A stretch of DNA of 64,000 nt from Paracoccaceae bacterium (GTDB taxonomy: Bacteria; Pseudomonadota; Alphaproteobacteria; Rhodobacterales; Rhodobacteraceae): NCBI GenBank assembly GCA_028285485.1, contig JANQPC010000024.1:18660-82659 (forward strand), read 5' to 3'. A program made the position numbers and the translations under genes. Positions 37,636 to 46,997 of the stretch are shown here, in pieces. The notes beneath the pieces are model-generated. The model was not told the origin of the DNA and made no database searches. It saw nothing but the letters and a program-made list of their open reading frames with translations. Position 1 is the stretch's first letter; every line of letters begins with the position of its first letter.

Positions 37636-38164
37636 AAGCAGAGTGAACGAGCCTGCGGAAAGCCCGGAGGCGAAGAAATCCGAACCCCCGAAGCCCCCCC
37701 AACCAGAGAGCAGCAAACCTATGTCAGATTTCACCCCCTCGACGCCCAAGGAAAAGGCGCCCGCCTCGGTTCTTTCGGCCGACCTGACGATCAACGGCAA
37801 TCTCAAAACCGCCGGTGACATTCAGATCGAAGGCACCGTTGAAGGCGATATCCGCGCCCATCTCCTCACCGTTGGCGAAAGCGCTACGGTGAAGGGCGAG
37901 TGCATTGCCGATGACGTCATCGTCAATGGCCGCGTCGTGGGCAAGGTGCGTGGCCTGAAGGTGCGCCTCACCTCCACCGCCCGCGTGGAAGGTGACATCA
38001 TTCACAAGACCATCGCCATCGAAAGCGGTGCGCATTTCGAAGGCTCGGTGCAGCGGCAGGAAGATCCGCTTTCCACAGGTGCCGCCAAGCCCAAGCCCGC
38101 CGCATCCTCAAGCGCGCCCACCACATCGGCCCCCGCAGCGGCTGCCGCCGGCGCCAAAGCTTAA
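37625..38164 (+). CDS. Bactofilin, polymer-forming cytoskeletal protein
   Basis: A 179-residue bactofilin. A disordered N-terminus rich in Pro, Glu and Ser (1-52) precedes the right-handed beta-helix core (about 53-140) built from repeats such as LTINGNLKTAGDIQIEGTVEGDI, LTVGESATVKGECIADDVIV and LKVRLTSTARVEGDI. The C-terminus is an Ala/Ser/Pro tail. Bactofilins form non-polar filaments on the inner membrane that position cell-wall enzymes. The 11-base overlap with the M23 peptidase gene suggests that this enzyme is the client. Confidence 0.93.
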   Translation: MFSKSRVNEPAESPEAKKSEPPKPPQPESSKPMSDFTPSTPKEKAPASVLSADLTINGNLKTAGDIQIEGTVEGDIRAHLLTVGESATVKGECIADDVIVNGRVVGKVRGLKVRLTSTARVEGDIIHKTIAIESGAHFEGSVQRQEDPLSTGAAKPKPAASSSAPTTSAPAAAAAGAKA

Positions 38165-38176
38165 GGCCGCGCCGCC

Positions 38177-39664
38177 TTGGCACGGTTTGAGACGCCGCGG
38201 TCGCCCGCGGCGTCTTCGTTTTCGCCCGAGTTCTGCGCCGCCCGTGCGCGCCGCCGCGTTCTGGCCGCCGCGATCCTTGCCTCTGCGCTGGGGTTTATCG
38301 ACGGCACCATCGTTTCCATCGCCATGCCCGCCATCCGCGCCTCGCTGGAGGCCACGCTTGTCGAGGCGCAGTGGATCAACAATGCATATATGCTGCCGCT
38401 CTCCGCGCTGATCCTTGCAGGCGGCGCCCTGGGGGATCGCTTCGGCCTTGCCCGAATCTTCACGCTTGGGATCGGGCTCTTCATTCTGGCCTCGGTCGCC
38501 TCGGCCCTCGCCCCTACCCCTGAGGCACTGATCGCTGCGCGGGCGCTGAAGGGCGTGGGCGCTGCGATGATGGTGCCCGGATCGCTGGCGCTGATCTATC
38601 GCGCCTACCCGCCCGATGAGCGCGGGCGGGCCATCGGCCAATGGGCCGCCGCCTCGGCGATGACAACCGCGCTTGGCCCCGTGCTTGGCGGGCTTCTGAT
38701 CACCGCGGCGGGGCCCGATACCTGGCGCTGGCTCTTTGCGATCAACCTGCCGCTCGGGCTGATCGCCGTCTGGCTTCTGCGCGGCGCCGTCAACGAGGAT
38801 GCGGGCGATCCAGGCCGCGGGGTGGATTGGGTCGGCGCCGCATTGGCAACCCTCGGCCTTGGCCTTGGCGCCTGGGTGCTGACCGGGCTTGCGGGGGAAG
38901 GCGGCCCCTCGCCCGCGCTTTGGGGCACCGCCGCCACCGCGCTTCTGATCGCGTTTCTGGGGTGGGAGGCGCGCAGTGCCCATCCGATGATGCCGCTTTC
39001 GCTTTTTGCCTCCATGCGCTTCAGCGCGGCCAACCTGGCCACCTTCTGCCTTTATTTCGCACTCTCGGCGGTGCTGTTCTTCCTGCCGATGACGGTGATA
39101 TCGTCCTGGGGCGTGAGCGAGGCGGAAGCCTCGATTGCCTTCCTGCCGCTCACCGCCGCGGTGGCTTTGCTTTCCACTGCCATGGGCAAGCGGGCGGATC
39201 GGCATGGGCCGGGCCCGATGATCGGCGCCGGCTCCGCACTCGTGGCGCTGGCCTATGCCGGGCTCGCGCTCACGGCGCCGCTGCAAGCTTACTGGGGTGC
39301 GGTGATCCCCCTGATGTGCCTTATGGGCTTTGGCATGGCGCTTGTCGTCGCGCCGCTCTCCGCCGCCGTCATGGGCGCTGTGGGCGAGGCGCAATCGGGC
39401 GCCGCCTCGGGCGTGAACAATGCCGTCAGCCGGATCGCGGGGCTGGTGGCGATTGCCGCCATGGGGGCTGTGGCAGCGGCGGCCTATGCCGCAGCCGGAG
39501 GCCCGGAAAGCTTTGGCGCCCCCGCCTCAGGCCCGGCGGAGGCGGCCGCGCATGCCGCCGCCACAACAACGGCGTTCCAGGCCATCGCCTGGGCCACCGC
39601 GGCCACCTCTGCCATCGCCGCCGGAATCGCGTTTTTCGGGATCAGGCCGGATCAGACGGGGTGA
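38177..39664 (+). CDS. MFS transporter, DHA2 (EmrB/QacA) family
   Basis: A 495-residue carrier with about 14 membrane helices. LGFIDGTIVSIAMPAIRASLEA and QWINNAYMLPLSALILAGGALGDRFGLARIF are the helix 1 and A-motif regions of the DHA2 drug:H+ antiporter family. The motif-C-like segment GPVLGGLLITAAGPDTWRWLFAINLPLG confirms antiporter type. The only start compatible with the first helix is a TTG at 38177, 12 bases after the bactofilin stop. The end overlaps convergent DUF2189 by 13 bases. The exported compound is unknown. Confidence 0.88.
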   Translation: MARFETPRSPAASSFSPEFCAARARRRVLAAAILASALGFIDGTIVSIAMPAIRASLEATLVEAQWINNAYMLPLSALILAGGALGDRFGLARIFTLGIGLFILASVASALAPTPEALIAARALKGVGAAMMVPGSLALIYRAYPPDERGRAIGQWAAASAMTTALGPVLGGLLITAAGPDTWRWLFAINLPLGLIAVWLLRGAVNEDAGDPGRGVDWVGAALATLGLGLGAWVLTGLAGEGGPSPALWGTAATALLIAFLGWEARSAHPMMPLSLFASMRFSAANLATFCLYFALSAVLFFLPMTVISSWGVSEAEASIAFLPLTAAVALLSTAMGKRADRHGPGPMIGAGSALVALAYAGLALTAPLQAYWGAVIPLMCLMGFGMALVVAPLSAAVMGAVGEAQSGAASGVNNAVSRIAGLVAIAAMGAVAAAAYAAAGGPESFGAPASGPAEAAAHAAATTTAFQAIAWATAATSAIAAGIAFFGIRPDQTG

Positions 39665-40428
39665 TAAAGGGCGCGGCGGTAGATGTGCCACGTTGCGTGC
39701 CCGAGAATCGGCAGCACGAAAAAAAGCCCCAGGAAAAGCGGTAGCATCCCGAGAAAGAGCGCCCCTGCGATCATCGCAGCCCAGATCAGCATCACCCGCA
39801 GATTGGCGCCCACGGTGCGGAAACTGACAAGCATGGCGGTGACGAAATCGATCTCCTTGTCCAAAAGAAGCGGCAGGCTCACCACCGTTCCGGCGAAGAC
39901 GAGAAATGCCACAGCGCCGCCGATCAGGATCTGAAGCGCGATCATCGTCATGCCGTTGGCGGTGAGAAGCGCCTCATAGGAGGTGGATATATTCGTGAGC
40001 GTTGAAAGCCCCATGAAGAGGGCAAAAAGCATATGGGCGAAGAAGGACCAGAACAGGAAAACCATCAGGATGATCACCCCCATCCACGGCATCTGCCGAT
40101 CCTTCTCGGCAAAGACCACGCCGATGATTTCGCCCCAGACAAGCGGTTCGCCCGCCTCGATGCGGCGGCTCACCTCGTAAAGCCCAACTGCGGCAAAAGG
40201 CGCCACAAGCGGAAAGCCCAGCGAAAGCACCAAGGTCCACACGAAGGTGCCCGCATCGATGAGGATCAGAAAGCCGCCGACGAAAACGTAGAACGCGCTG
40301 AAAAACAACCCGTAAGCCGGGGCGGCAAGAAAATCTGCCCAGCCCCGGCGGAGCGCGGTAACGATCTCCATCACCGTGAGCGTGCCAATTTCCGGCAGCG
40401 GCGACGGTTCGATCGGCGAGTCTGTCAT
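39652..40428 (-). CDS. DUF2189 integral membrane protein
   Basis: A 258-residue membrane protein of the DUF2189 family, common in alphaproteobacteria. After a cytoplasmic start (MTDSPIEPSPLPEIGTLTVM) and an amphipathic helix (EIVTALRRGWADFLAAPAYG) come about six membrane segments, with the conserved PLVAPFAAVGLYEVSRRIEAGEP loop between the second and third. GGGGAGG six bases before the ATG at 40428 decides the start. The last 13 bases overlap the end of the convergent MFS gene. No function is known. Confidence 0.85.
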   Translation of the reverse strand: MTDSPIEPSPLPEIGTLTVMEIVTALRRGWADFLAAPAYGLFFSAFYVFVGGFLILIDAGTFVWTLVLSLGFPLVAPFAAVGLYEVSRRIEAGEPLVWGEIIGVVFAEKDRQMPWMGVIILMVFLFWSFFAHMLFALFMGLSTLTNISTSYEALLTANGMTMIALQILIGGAVAFLVFAGTVVSLPLLLDKEIDFVTAMLVSFRTVGANLRVMLIWAAMIAGALFLGMLPLFLGLFFVLPILGHATWHIYRRALYHPV

Positions 40429-40543
40429 GGCGGCCTCCCCGGGGGCAATCATGCCGCCGGGCCGCCCGCCGCGTCAATCGCCGCGCCTTCTCTTTTCGAT
40501 GACGTCTGCGGCCAGGCGGCGATAGCGGCGGGGACGCGCCCGA

Positions 40544-41671
40544 TCACTCCTCGGCCTGCGCCTCGGCCCGGCTCTTGCCCGCCACATCCATCGCAAGCGT
40601 TGCCGCCATGAAGGCATCGAGATCGCCGTCAAGCACGCCCTTGGTATCGGATGTCTCGTGATTGGTGCGCAGATCCTTCACCATCTGGTAGGGTTGGAGC
40701 ACGTAAGAGCGGATCTGATTGCCCCAGCCAGCTTCGCCCTTGGCCTCATGCGCCTCGGTGATGGCCGCGTTCCGGCGATCAAGCTCCTGCTGGTAGAGCC
40801 GCGATTTCAGCGCCCGCATGGCGATATCGCGGTTCTGGTGCTGCGATTTCTCGGAAGAGGTCACCACGATGCCGGTGGGGATATGGGTGATCCGCACCGC
40901 CGAGTCGGTCGTGTTCACATGCTGCCCGCCCGCGCCGGACGACCGGTAGGTATCAACCCGGATATCGGAGGGGTTCACCTCGATCTCGATATTGTCGTCC
41001 ACAACCGGATAGACCCAAACCGAGGAGAAAGACGTGTGCCGCTTGGCGGCGCTGTCGAAGGGCGAGATGCGCACAAGCCGGTGGACGCCCGATTCCGATT
41101 TCAGCCAGCCATAGGCATTGGGGCCCGAAATCTTGTAGGCGGCCGATTTGATGCCCGCTTCTTCCCCCGCGCTTTCCGAAAGCAGCTCAACCGAATAGCC
41201 CTGCTTTTCGGCCCACCGCACATACATGCGCGCGAGCATCGCGGCCCAATCGCAGCTTTCGGTACCGCCGGCGCCCGAGTTGATCTCAAGAAAGGTGTCA
41301 TTGCCATCGGCCTCGCCCGAAAGAAGTGCCTCAAGCTCTGCCTGCGCCGCGCGTTCGGCCAGCGCCTTCAGCGCGGCTTCGGCCTCTGCAACAACCTCTG
41401 CATCCTCCTCGATCTCGCCAAGCTCGATGAGTTCGACACTGTCGGACAGCTCCTGCCGCATGGCCTTGTAGCGATCCACCGCATCGACCAGCATCTGGCG
41501 TTCCCGCATCAGCTTCTGCGCGCGTTCGGGATCGTTCCAGAGATCGGGATCTTCCGTCATCGCGTTGAATTCTTCGAGCCGGTGTTCCGCAGTGTCCCAG
41601 TCCATCCGCTGGCGGAGAAGCGCCAGGGATTTCTCGATTTCGGCCACGGTGTTTTCGGCTTCGGCGCGCAT
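40544..41671 (-). CDS. prfB: Peptide chain release factor 2
   Basis: A 375-residue class I release factor recognising UGA and UAA. The SPF tripeptide (VRISPFD) reads the stop codon and GGQ ([17 protein letters not shown]) drives peptidyl-tRNA hydrolysis. The gene is one continuous frame: the programmed +1 frameshift at codon 26 seen in E. coli is absent. The start is placed at [16 protein letters not shown]. It lies downstream of the PBP1A gene on the same strand, an order often seen in Rhodobacteraceae. Confidence 0.96.
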   Translation of the reverse strand: MRAEAENTVAEIEKSLALLRQRMDWDTAEHRLEEFNAMTEDPDLWNDPERAQKLMRERQMLVDAVDRYKAMRQELSDSVELIELGEIEEDAEVVAEAEAALKALAERAAQAELEALLSGEADGNDTFLEINSGAGGTESCDWAAMLARMYVRWAEKQGYSVELLSESAGEEAGIKSAAYKISGPNAYGWLKSESGVHRLVRISPFDSAAKRHTSFSSVWVYPVVDDNIEIEVNPSDIRVDTYRSSGAGGQHVNTTDSAVRITHIPTGIVVTSSEKSQHQNRDIAMRALKSRLYQQELDRRNAAITEAHEAKGEAGWGNQIRSYVLQPYQMVKDLRTNHETSDTKGVLDGDLDAFMAATLAMDVAGKSRAEAQAEE

Positions 41672-41789
41672 GTGTTGCCCTGGAAGGTTGAGTGAGACCG
41701 CGGTGATAGCAACGCCGTTCCGAAGCGGCAAGCACTAGGGGCAGAGGCGCGCGGCTTCAACCCGGCCAACGGACGCGTGCGCCCGCAGA

Positions 41790-44354
41790 CTAGTACAGCC
41801 CGCCGGAGGAAATCGTGCCGAGGTTGCGGTTGGCGGGCACCTGCACCACCTCGCCCGTGCCGGTTTGCACGGTGGTGCTGGGCAATGGCTGAACGGCGGC
41901 GGGATCGGGGTTTTCGGGATCAAAGAGCGGCAGGTTCGATCCCATGGCAAACCCGCCATCGAAGGCCACGCCGAAGACGGGCTCTTCCCCGATCCGGAAA
42001 TATTCGGCCACCACGTTTTCGCCCGCGGCCTCATCGGGCAGCCGTTCGCCAGTGAACCGGTCAATCTTGATGAAACGCCCGCCTTCGGGAACTTCGAAGG
42101 GGCCGCCGCCGTACTTCTCCGTCGCCGTGGCCATGAAATCGTTGAAAACCGGGGCGCAGAACCGCCCGCCGCTGGCGCCGGAGCCAAGGGGGCGCGGCCG
42201 GTCATACCCGATATAGCAGCCCGCCACGATATTGGAGGTGAAGCCCACGAACCACACATCGCGCGCATCGTTGGTGGTGCCCGTCTTGCCCGCGGCGGGC
42301 ACCGGAAGGGTCACGCGCCCCGCTGCCGTGCCGCGCTGCACCACGCCCGACATCATCGAGGTGAGCTGATAGGCGGTGACGGGATCCATCACCTGCGCGC
42401 GGTTCGATTCGATGATCGGCGCGCGGCGGGCCTCAAGTTCACGCTGCCCGCATTCCTCGCAGGTGCGCCTGTCATGGCGATAGATCGTGTTGCCCCAGCG
42501 ATCCTGCACCCGGTCCACCAGCGTGGGTTCCAGCCGCTGCCCGCCATTGGCAAACATCGCATATGCCGCGACCATGCGGTAAAGCGTGGTCTCCTCGGCC
42601 CCGAGCGAATTGGCCAGGAACCGGCCCATCCGGTCATAAACCCCGAAGCGTTCGGCATAGCCTGCCACGAGATCCATCCCAAGCTCTTCGGCCAGCCGCA
42701 CCGTCATCAGGTTACGCGACTGTTCGATGCCGGTGCGCAGCGGCGTGGGGCCGTAGAAGCGGTTCGAGGCATTGCGCGGGCGCCAGATGCCATCGCCCGT
42801 CTCCACCTCGATCGGCGCATCGATGAGGATCGTGGCGGGCGAAAAGCCGCTATCGAGTGCGGCGGCATAGACGAAAGGTTTGAAGGAGGATCCGGGCTGG
42901 CGCGTGGCCTGGGTGGCGCGGTTAAACACCGAATGCTGGTAGGAAAATCCGCCCTGCATCGCGATCACGCGGCCCGATTCCACATCCATCGCCATGAAAG
43001 CGCCCTGCACTTCGGGCACCTGCCGAAGGCTCCACCGCGTGAGGTTGCCGGCATCGTCCAGGCGGCCCCGTACATGCACCACATCGCCGCGATCCAGCAG
43101 ATCGCCCGCCACGCGCGCGCGTGGGCCGAGCTCGCCCTCGCCCAGATCCTTGCGCGCCCAGGTCACATCTTCGGCAAGGATGAAATGGCCATCCTCGTCA
43201 TCGGCCACGCCTTCGATGCCGATCCGGGCGGCGTTTTCGCCCACCTCCAACACCACGGCCACATACCAGCCATCGATATCGCGGGGCACATCCTCGGCTG
43301 CGAGCGCCGCGCGCCAGGTGGCCTCATCGCCAAGCGCATCGCCCTCCAGGGCAACGCCGGTGCCGCGCCAGACGCCCTGTTCACGGTCATAGGCCTCAAG
43401 CTGGCGGCGCAGGGCCGCGGCGGCCTCAAGCTGCATCTCGGGGTCAAGTGTGGCGCGCACGGTCAGGCCGCCGCCGAAGAACTGGGTTTCGCCGAAATCG
43501 CGTGAAAGCTGGCGGCGGATTTCATCGGTGAAGTAATCGCGCGGCGGAAGCTGTACGCGGAAGCCTTCGTAATCGCCGCCCTGCACCGTCAGAAGCGGCG
43601 CCGCGCGCGCGGCCTCAAGCGCCGCCTCATCGATATACCCGTTCTCGAACATCTCGCGCAGCACGAAATTGCGCCGCGAAACCGCATCCTCGGCATTGCG
43701 CACCGGGTGCAGGTTGCCGGGCCGCTGGGGCAGCGCGCCAAGATAGGCGGCCTCCTCAGGCGAAAGCTCTGCCAAGGTCTTGTTGAAGTAGGTTTGCGCG
43801 GCTGCCGTGACCCCGTAGCTGTTCTGGCCGAGGAAGATCTCGTTGAGATAAAGCTCAAGAATGCGGTCTTTGGAGAGCGTGTTTTCGAGCCGGACCGAGA
43901 GGATCAGTTCCTTGATCTTGCGCTCGGCGGACCGGTCCGCCGAAAGAAAGAAGTTCTTCACCACCTGCTGGGGGATCGTGGAGGCGCCGCGCACCCGTTC
44001 CCCCCTTGTCTGGATCGCCTCGACACCGGCGGCTGCAATCCCGCGCAGATCGAAGCCGTCATGCTGGTAGAAGTTCTTGTCTTCCGCAGAGATGAAGGCG
44101 GCTTTCACCAGATCGGGGATATCCTCGATCGGGGTGAAGAGGCGGCGCTCTTCGCTGAACTCATCGATGATCCGGCCTTCGGTGGAATAAATGCGGCTGA
44201 TCGTGGGCGGCGTGTACTGCACAAGCTGCTCGTGATCGGGCAGATCGCGGCCATAGATATAGAAGATGGCCCCAACGCCAAGCGCGGCGAAGATCACGCC
44301 CATCGTCAGGAGCGTGAAGAAACCGCCGAGGACCGAGAAGAAAAACCTGAGCAC
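41790..44354 (-). CDS. mrcA: Penicillin-binding protein 1A
   Basis: An 854-residue bifunctional peptidoglycan synthase. One membrane anchor near the N-terminus (about 5-33) is followed by a GT51 glycosyltransferase domain (SAEDKNFYQHDGFDLRGIAAA, RGASTIPQQVVKNFFL, KELILSVRLENTLSKDRILELYLNEIFLG), an OB-like insert, and the transpeptidase domain with SSFK in RQPGSSFKPFVYAAALD, SRN in IEQSRNLMTVR, and KTGTTNDARDVWFVG. The start is a GTG at 44354 preceded by AGGG; the 38 open codons upstream are not membrane-protein-like. It lies downstream of the amidase gene. Confidence 0.95.
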   Translation of the reverse strand: MLRFFFSVLGGFFTLLTMGVIFAALGVGAIFYIYGRDLPDHEQLVQYTPPTISRIYSTEGRIIDEFSEERRLFTPIEDIPDLVKAAFISAEDKNFYQHDGFDLRGIAAAGVEAIQTRGERVRGASTIPQQVVKNFFLSADRSAERKIKELILSVRLENTLSKDRILELYLNEIFLGQNSYGVTAAAQTYFNKTLAELSPEEAAYLGALPQRPGNLHPVRNAEDAVSRRNFVLREMFENGYIDEAALEAARAAPLLTVQGGDYEGFRVQLPPRDYFTDEIRRQLSRDFGETQFFGGGLTVRATLDPEMQLEAAAALRRQLEAYDREQGVWRGTGVALEGDALGDEATWRAALAAEDVPRDIDGWYVAVVLEVGENAARIGIEGVADDEDGHFILAEDVTWARKDLGEGELGPRARVAGDLLDRGDVVHVRGRLDDAGNLTRWSLRQVPEVQGAFMAMDVESGRVIAMQGGFSYQHSVFNRATQATRQPGSSFKPFVYAAALDSGFSPATILIDAPIEVETGDGIWRPRNASNRFYGPTPLRTGIEQSRNLMTVRLAEELGMDLVAGYAERFGVYDRMGRFLANSLGAEETTLYRMVAAYAMFANGGQRLEPTLVDRVQDRWGNTIYRHDRRTCEECGQRELEARRAPIIESNRAQVMDPVTAYQLTSMMSGVVQRGTAAGRVTLPVPAAGKTGTTNDARDVWFVGFTSNIVAGCYIGYDRPRPLGSGASGGRFCAPVFNDFMATATEKYGGGPFEVPEGGRFIKIDRFTGERLPDEAAGENVVAEYFRIGEEPVFGVAFDGGFAMGSNLPLFDPENPDPAAVQPLPSTTVQTGTGEVVQVPANRNLGTISSGGLY

Positions 44355-44464
44355 GGTGTGAAACCCTGTTCTGTTGGAGGGCGTTATACGCGTATCGCCA
44401 GACCCGGTCAAAGCGGCGGGCGGGGCTTTGCCACCCCGGTTGCCAAGTGCCGCGCGCCTCCGTG

Positions 44465-45679
44465 TCACGGCCGCAGAAGGGCAGCGCGGCGCGCCTCTTC
44501 CGCGGCCCAGGCGCGCAGCGCATCACGGATGCCCCCGGCGGCGGAATTGCGCCATTCCGCCCGCGCGAGGTTCTCGCGATCCTTGGCGCTGGAGAGAAAG
44601 CCGATCTCGATCAGCACAGAGGGGATATCGGGCGCCTTCAGCACCGAAAACCCCGCCGATCGGCGCGGGCGCGAATTCATCGCCACCTCGGCACCCCTCA
44701 GCCCCGCCACAAGGCCCTCGGCCAGGCGGGCCGTGCGCGGCTCTGTCTCGCGCCGCGCGATCTCCATAAGCACGAGCGCGATCTCATCGCCCTGCCCGGT
44801 GAGATCGACGCCGGCCAGAAGATCGCTCTGATCATGGCGTTCGGCCAGCCGCTGCGAGGCGAGATCGGAGGCATCTTCTGACAGCGTGTAGATCGTGGCA
44901 CCGCTTGCCTGCCCCGCATCCCGAGGAAGCGCATCGGCGTGGAGTGACAGGAACACATCCGCCCCCGCTTCACGCGCCAGGCTGATCCGGGTTTCCAGCG
45001 GCACGAAGGCATCACCATCGCGGGTCATCGACACCCGGAATTCACCGGAACGCAGGAGCACTTCGCGCAATTCACGCGCAAAGGTCAGCATCAGATCGGC
45101 CTCCACGAGCCCGCCCGCCTCGGCGCCGGGATCGATGCCGCCATGGCCAGGGTCAAGCATCACGTGAAGCCGCCCGTCGCCCTCCGAAGCGGGCGCGGAT
45201 TTGCGGGGCGCAAGGCGGAAGCGGGCGTCGTCAGGCGTGCCCGCGCGGGCGGCAAAGGTATCGGCATCGCTTTCCGCAAAGCGGATGCGAAGCCGGGTCG
45301 TGCCATCGGCGGCGCCTGTGGCCATCTCGGCCTCGGCCACGATATGCGGGGCGGCCAGATCGATCACCATGCGGGACCATCCGGGCTGAAAAACGCCCAT
45401 GCGCAGATCTTCCACCGCCAGTGCACCCAGAAGCATCGTCTCTGGCCACACAACTTCGCTGAGATCGATCACCGCGCGGCGGGGCGCATCAAGGAGGAAC
45501 ACGCGCCAGGGCACCGGCTGGCTGAGATCCAGCACCAGTTCGGCGCCGCCGTCCGCCTCCACAATACGGCTTTCGTCACTCACCCGCGCAAGGGCGCCCA
45601 GATCCGCGCGCGCGGAGCCAGCAAAAAGCGCCGCCGCAAGCGCGGCGCAGATCATCATCAGCGGTCGGAAGCTGCTCAT
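44465..45679 (-). CDS. amiC: N-acetylmuramoyl-L-alanine amidase (AmiC type)
   Basis: A 404-residue secreted amidase. A signal peptide (MSSFRPLMMICAALAAALFAGSARA) precedes an AMIN domain (about 28-140, PVPWRVFLLDAPRRAVIDLSE) that targets septal peptidoglycan. The Amidase_3 domain starts at MLDPGHGGIDPGAEAGG and includes FLSLHADA and IPSVLIEIGFLSSAKDRENL, giving the His/Glu/His/Glu zinc set. It splits the stem peptide from MurNAc during cell separation. The frame is open upstream of the signal peptide but not protein-like. It precedes the PBP1A gene. Confidence 0.94.
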   Translation of the reverse strand: MSSFRPLMMICAALAAALFAGSARADLGALARVSDESRIVEADGGAELVLDLSQPVPWRVFLLDAPRRAVIDLSEVVWPETMLLGALAVEDLRMGVFQPGWSRMVIDLAAPHIVAEAEMATGAADGTTRLRIRFAESDADTFAARAGTPDDARFRLAPRKSAPASEGDGRLHVMLDPGHGGIDPGAEAGGLVEADLMLTFARELREVLLRSGEFRVSMTRDGDAFVPLETRISLAREAGADVFLSLHADALPRDAGQASGATIYTLSEDASDLASQRLAERHDQSDLLAGVDLTGQGDEIALVLMEIARRETEPRTARLAEGLVAGLRGAEVAMNSRPRRSAGFSVLKAPDIPSVLIEIGFLSSAKDRENLARAEWRNSAAGGIRDALRAWAAEEARRAALLRP

Positions 45680-45803
45680 GGCCCCGGTCTGTTTGTTTTT
45701 TTGAACTATAGCCGGGGCGTGCGGAAAACGAAACGGGGAACCGGCAGGTTGCCCCGGGCCGCGCGGACTGCGGCTATAACCCGCCGCGCCATCGCATGGG
45801 GCC

Positions 45804-46943
45804 CTAGCGGCGCGCCATGAAGGCCGCCAGCCGTTCGAGCCCTTCGGCAATATCCGCTGTTGAGCGGGCGTAGGAAAAGCGCAGCGTCCGGTGGCCCCGC
45901 AAGGGATCGAAATCAAGGCCGGGCGTGACCGCCACGCCCGCCTCCGCCAGGATTTCGGAGCAGAAGGCGCGGCTGTCATCTGTATGCGCGCCCACATCGG
46001 CATAAACATAGAACGCCCCATCGGGCGGCGCGAAATGGCCGAACCCCGCTTTTGGCAGGCCCTCAAGCATCAGCCGGCGGTTTTCGGCGTAAACGGCGAG
46101 GTTTGCCTGAAGCTCCTCTTCACAATCCATCGCGGCCAGCGCGGCCACCTGCGCGGCATGGGGCGCGCAGATGAACATGTTTTGCGCCAGCCGTTCGATC
46201 ATCCGCACATGATCCTCAGGCACCACCATCCAGCCCACGCGCCAGCCCGTCATCGAGAAATACTTCGAAAACGAGTTGATCACATAAACGTCGTCGCTGA
46301 GTTCCAGGGCCGAGACAGAGCGGCGCTCATACTCGATCCCGTGATAGATCTCGTCGGAGATGAAGGCCGCCCCGCGCGCCGCCGCCGCCTCGATCAACGC
46401 GCCGAGCGCAGGGGCATCGAGCATGGTGCCCGAGGGGTTCGCAGGTGAGGCCACGATCAGCCCGTCCAGCGCGTCGGGCAGATCTTCGGGCACCGGCTGC
46501 AACCGGTGATCCTGTGCCGTGGCAAGGCCCAGCGGCTCCAGGCTGAGCGCCCGCAGGATCTGGCGGTAGGAGGGATAGCCGGGGTCGCCGAGGGCCACCC
46601 TGGCGCCGGGATCGAAAAGCGCCGTGAAGGCCAGAAGGAACGCGCCCGAAGAACCTGCGGTTACGATCACGCGGGCCGGATCAAGATCCACATTGTGGCG
46701 TGTGCGGTAGCGCGCGGCGATCTTCTGGCGCAAAGCCGGCAGGCCAAGCGCCACGGTATAGCCCAGGGGATCGCCCTGCATGGCGCCCGTAAGCGCGGTC
46801 AGCGCCCCTTGCGGCGCGGGCGTTCCGGGCTGGCCAACTTCCATATGGATGATGTGGCGGCCCGCCGCCTCGGCCGCGCGCGCCGCTTCCATCACATCCA
46901 TCACAATGAACGGATCGACGGCGCTTCGCCTTGAGACCTGCAT
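45804..46943 (-). CDS. Class I/II pyridoxal-phosphate aminotransferase
   Basis: A 379-residue fold-type I aminotransferase. HMEVGQPGTPAP is the substrate-side N-terminal motif, ASPANPSGTMLD is the NPxGT phosphate-site motif, and the PLP lysine lies in VINSFSKYFSMTGWRVGW. The sequence most resembles the aspartate/alanine/aromatic group (subfamily I-gamma), but the amino acid specificity cannot be told. It diverges from the M48 peptidase gene, with only 54 bases between starts. No pathway partner is adjacent. Confidence 0.88.
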   Translation of the reverse strand: MQVSRRSAVDPFIVMDVMEAARAAEAAGRHIIHMEVGQPGTPAPQGALTALTGAMQGDPLGYTVALGLPALRQKIAARYRTRHNVDLDPARVIVTAGSSGAFLLAFTALFDPGARVALGDPGYPSYRQILRALSLEPLGLATAQDHRLQPVPEDLPDALDGLIVASPANPSGTMLDAPALGALIEAAAARGAAFISDEIYHGIEYERRSVSALELSDDVYVINSFSKYFSMTGWRVGWMVVPEDHVRMIERLAQNMFICAPHAAQVAALAAMDCEEELQANLAVYAENRRLMLEGLPKAGFGHFAPPDGAFYVYADVGAHTDDSRAFCSEILAEAGVAVTPGLDFDPLRGHRTLRFSYARSTADIAEGLERLAAFMARR

Positions 46944-46997
46944 CGCCCCTCCCCTATGTTGGCGGTTGAGACGTGCACGGCGGGCCGAAAACAGTCA

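Noticed and set aside
41600..41671. Programmed +1 frameshift in prfB
   Set aside because: The gene is one uninterrupted frame from the chosen ATG through the GGQ motif; no in-frame UGA near codon 26.
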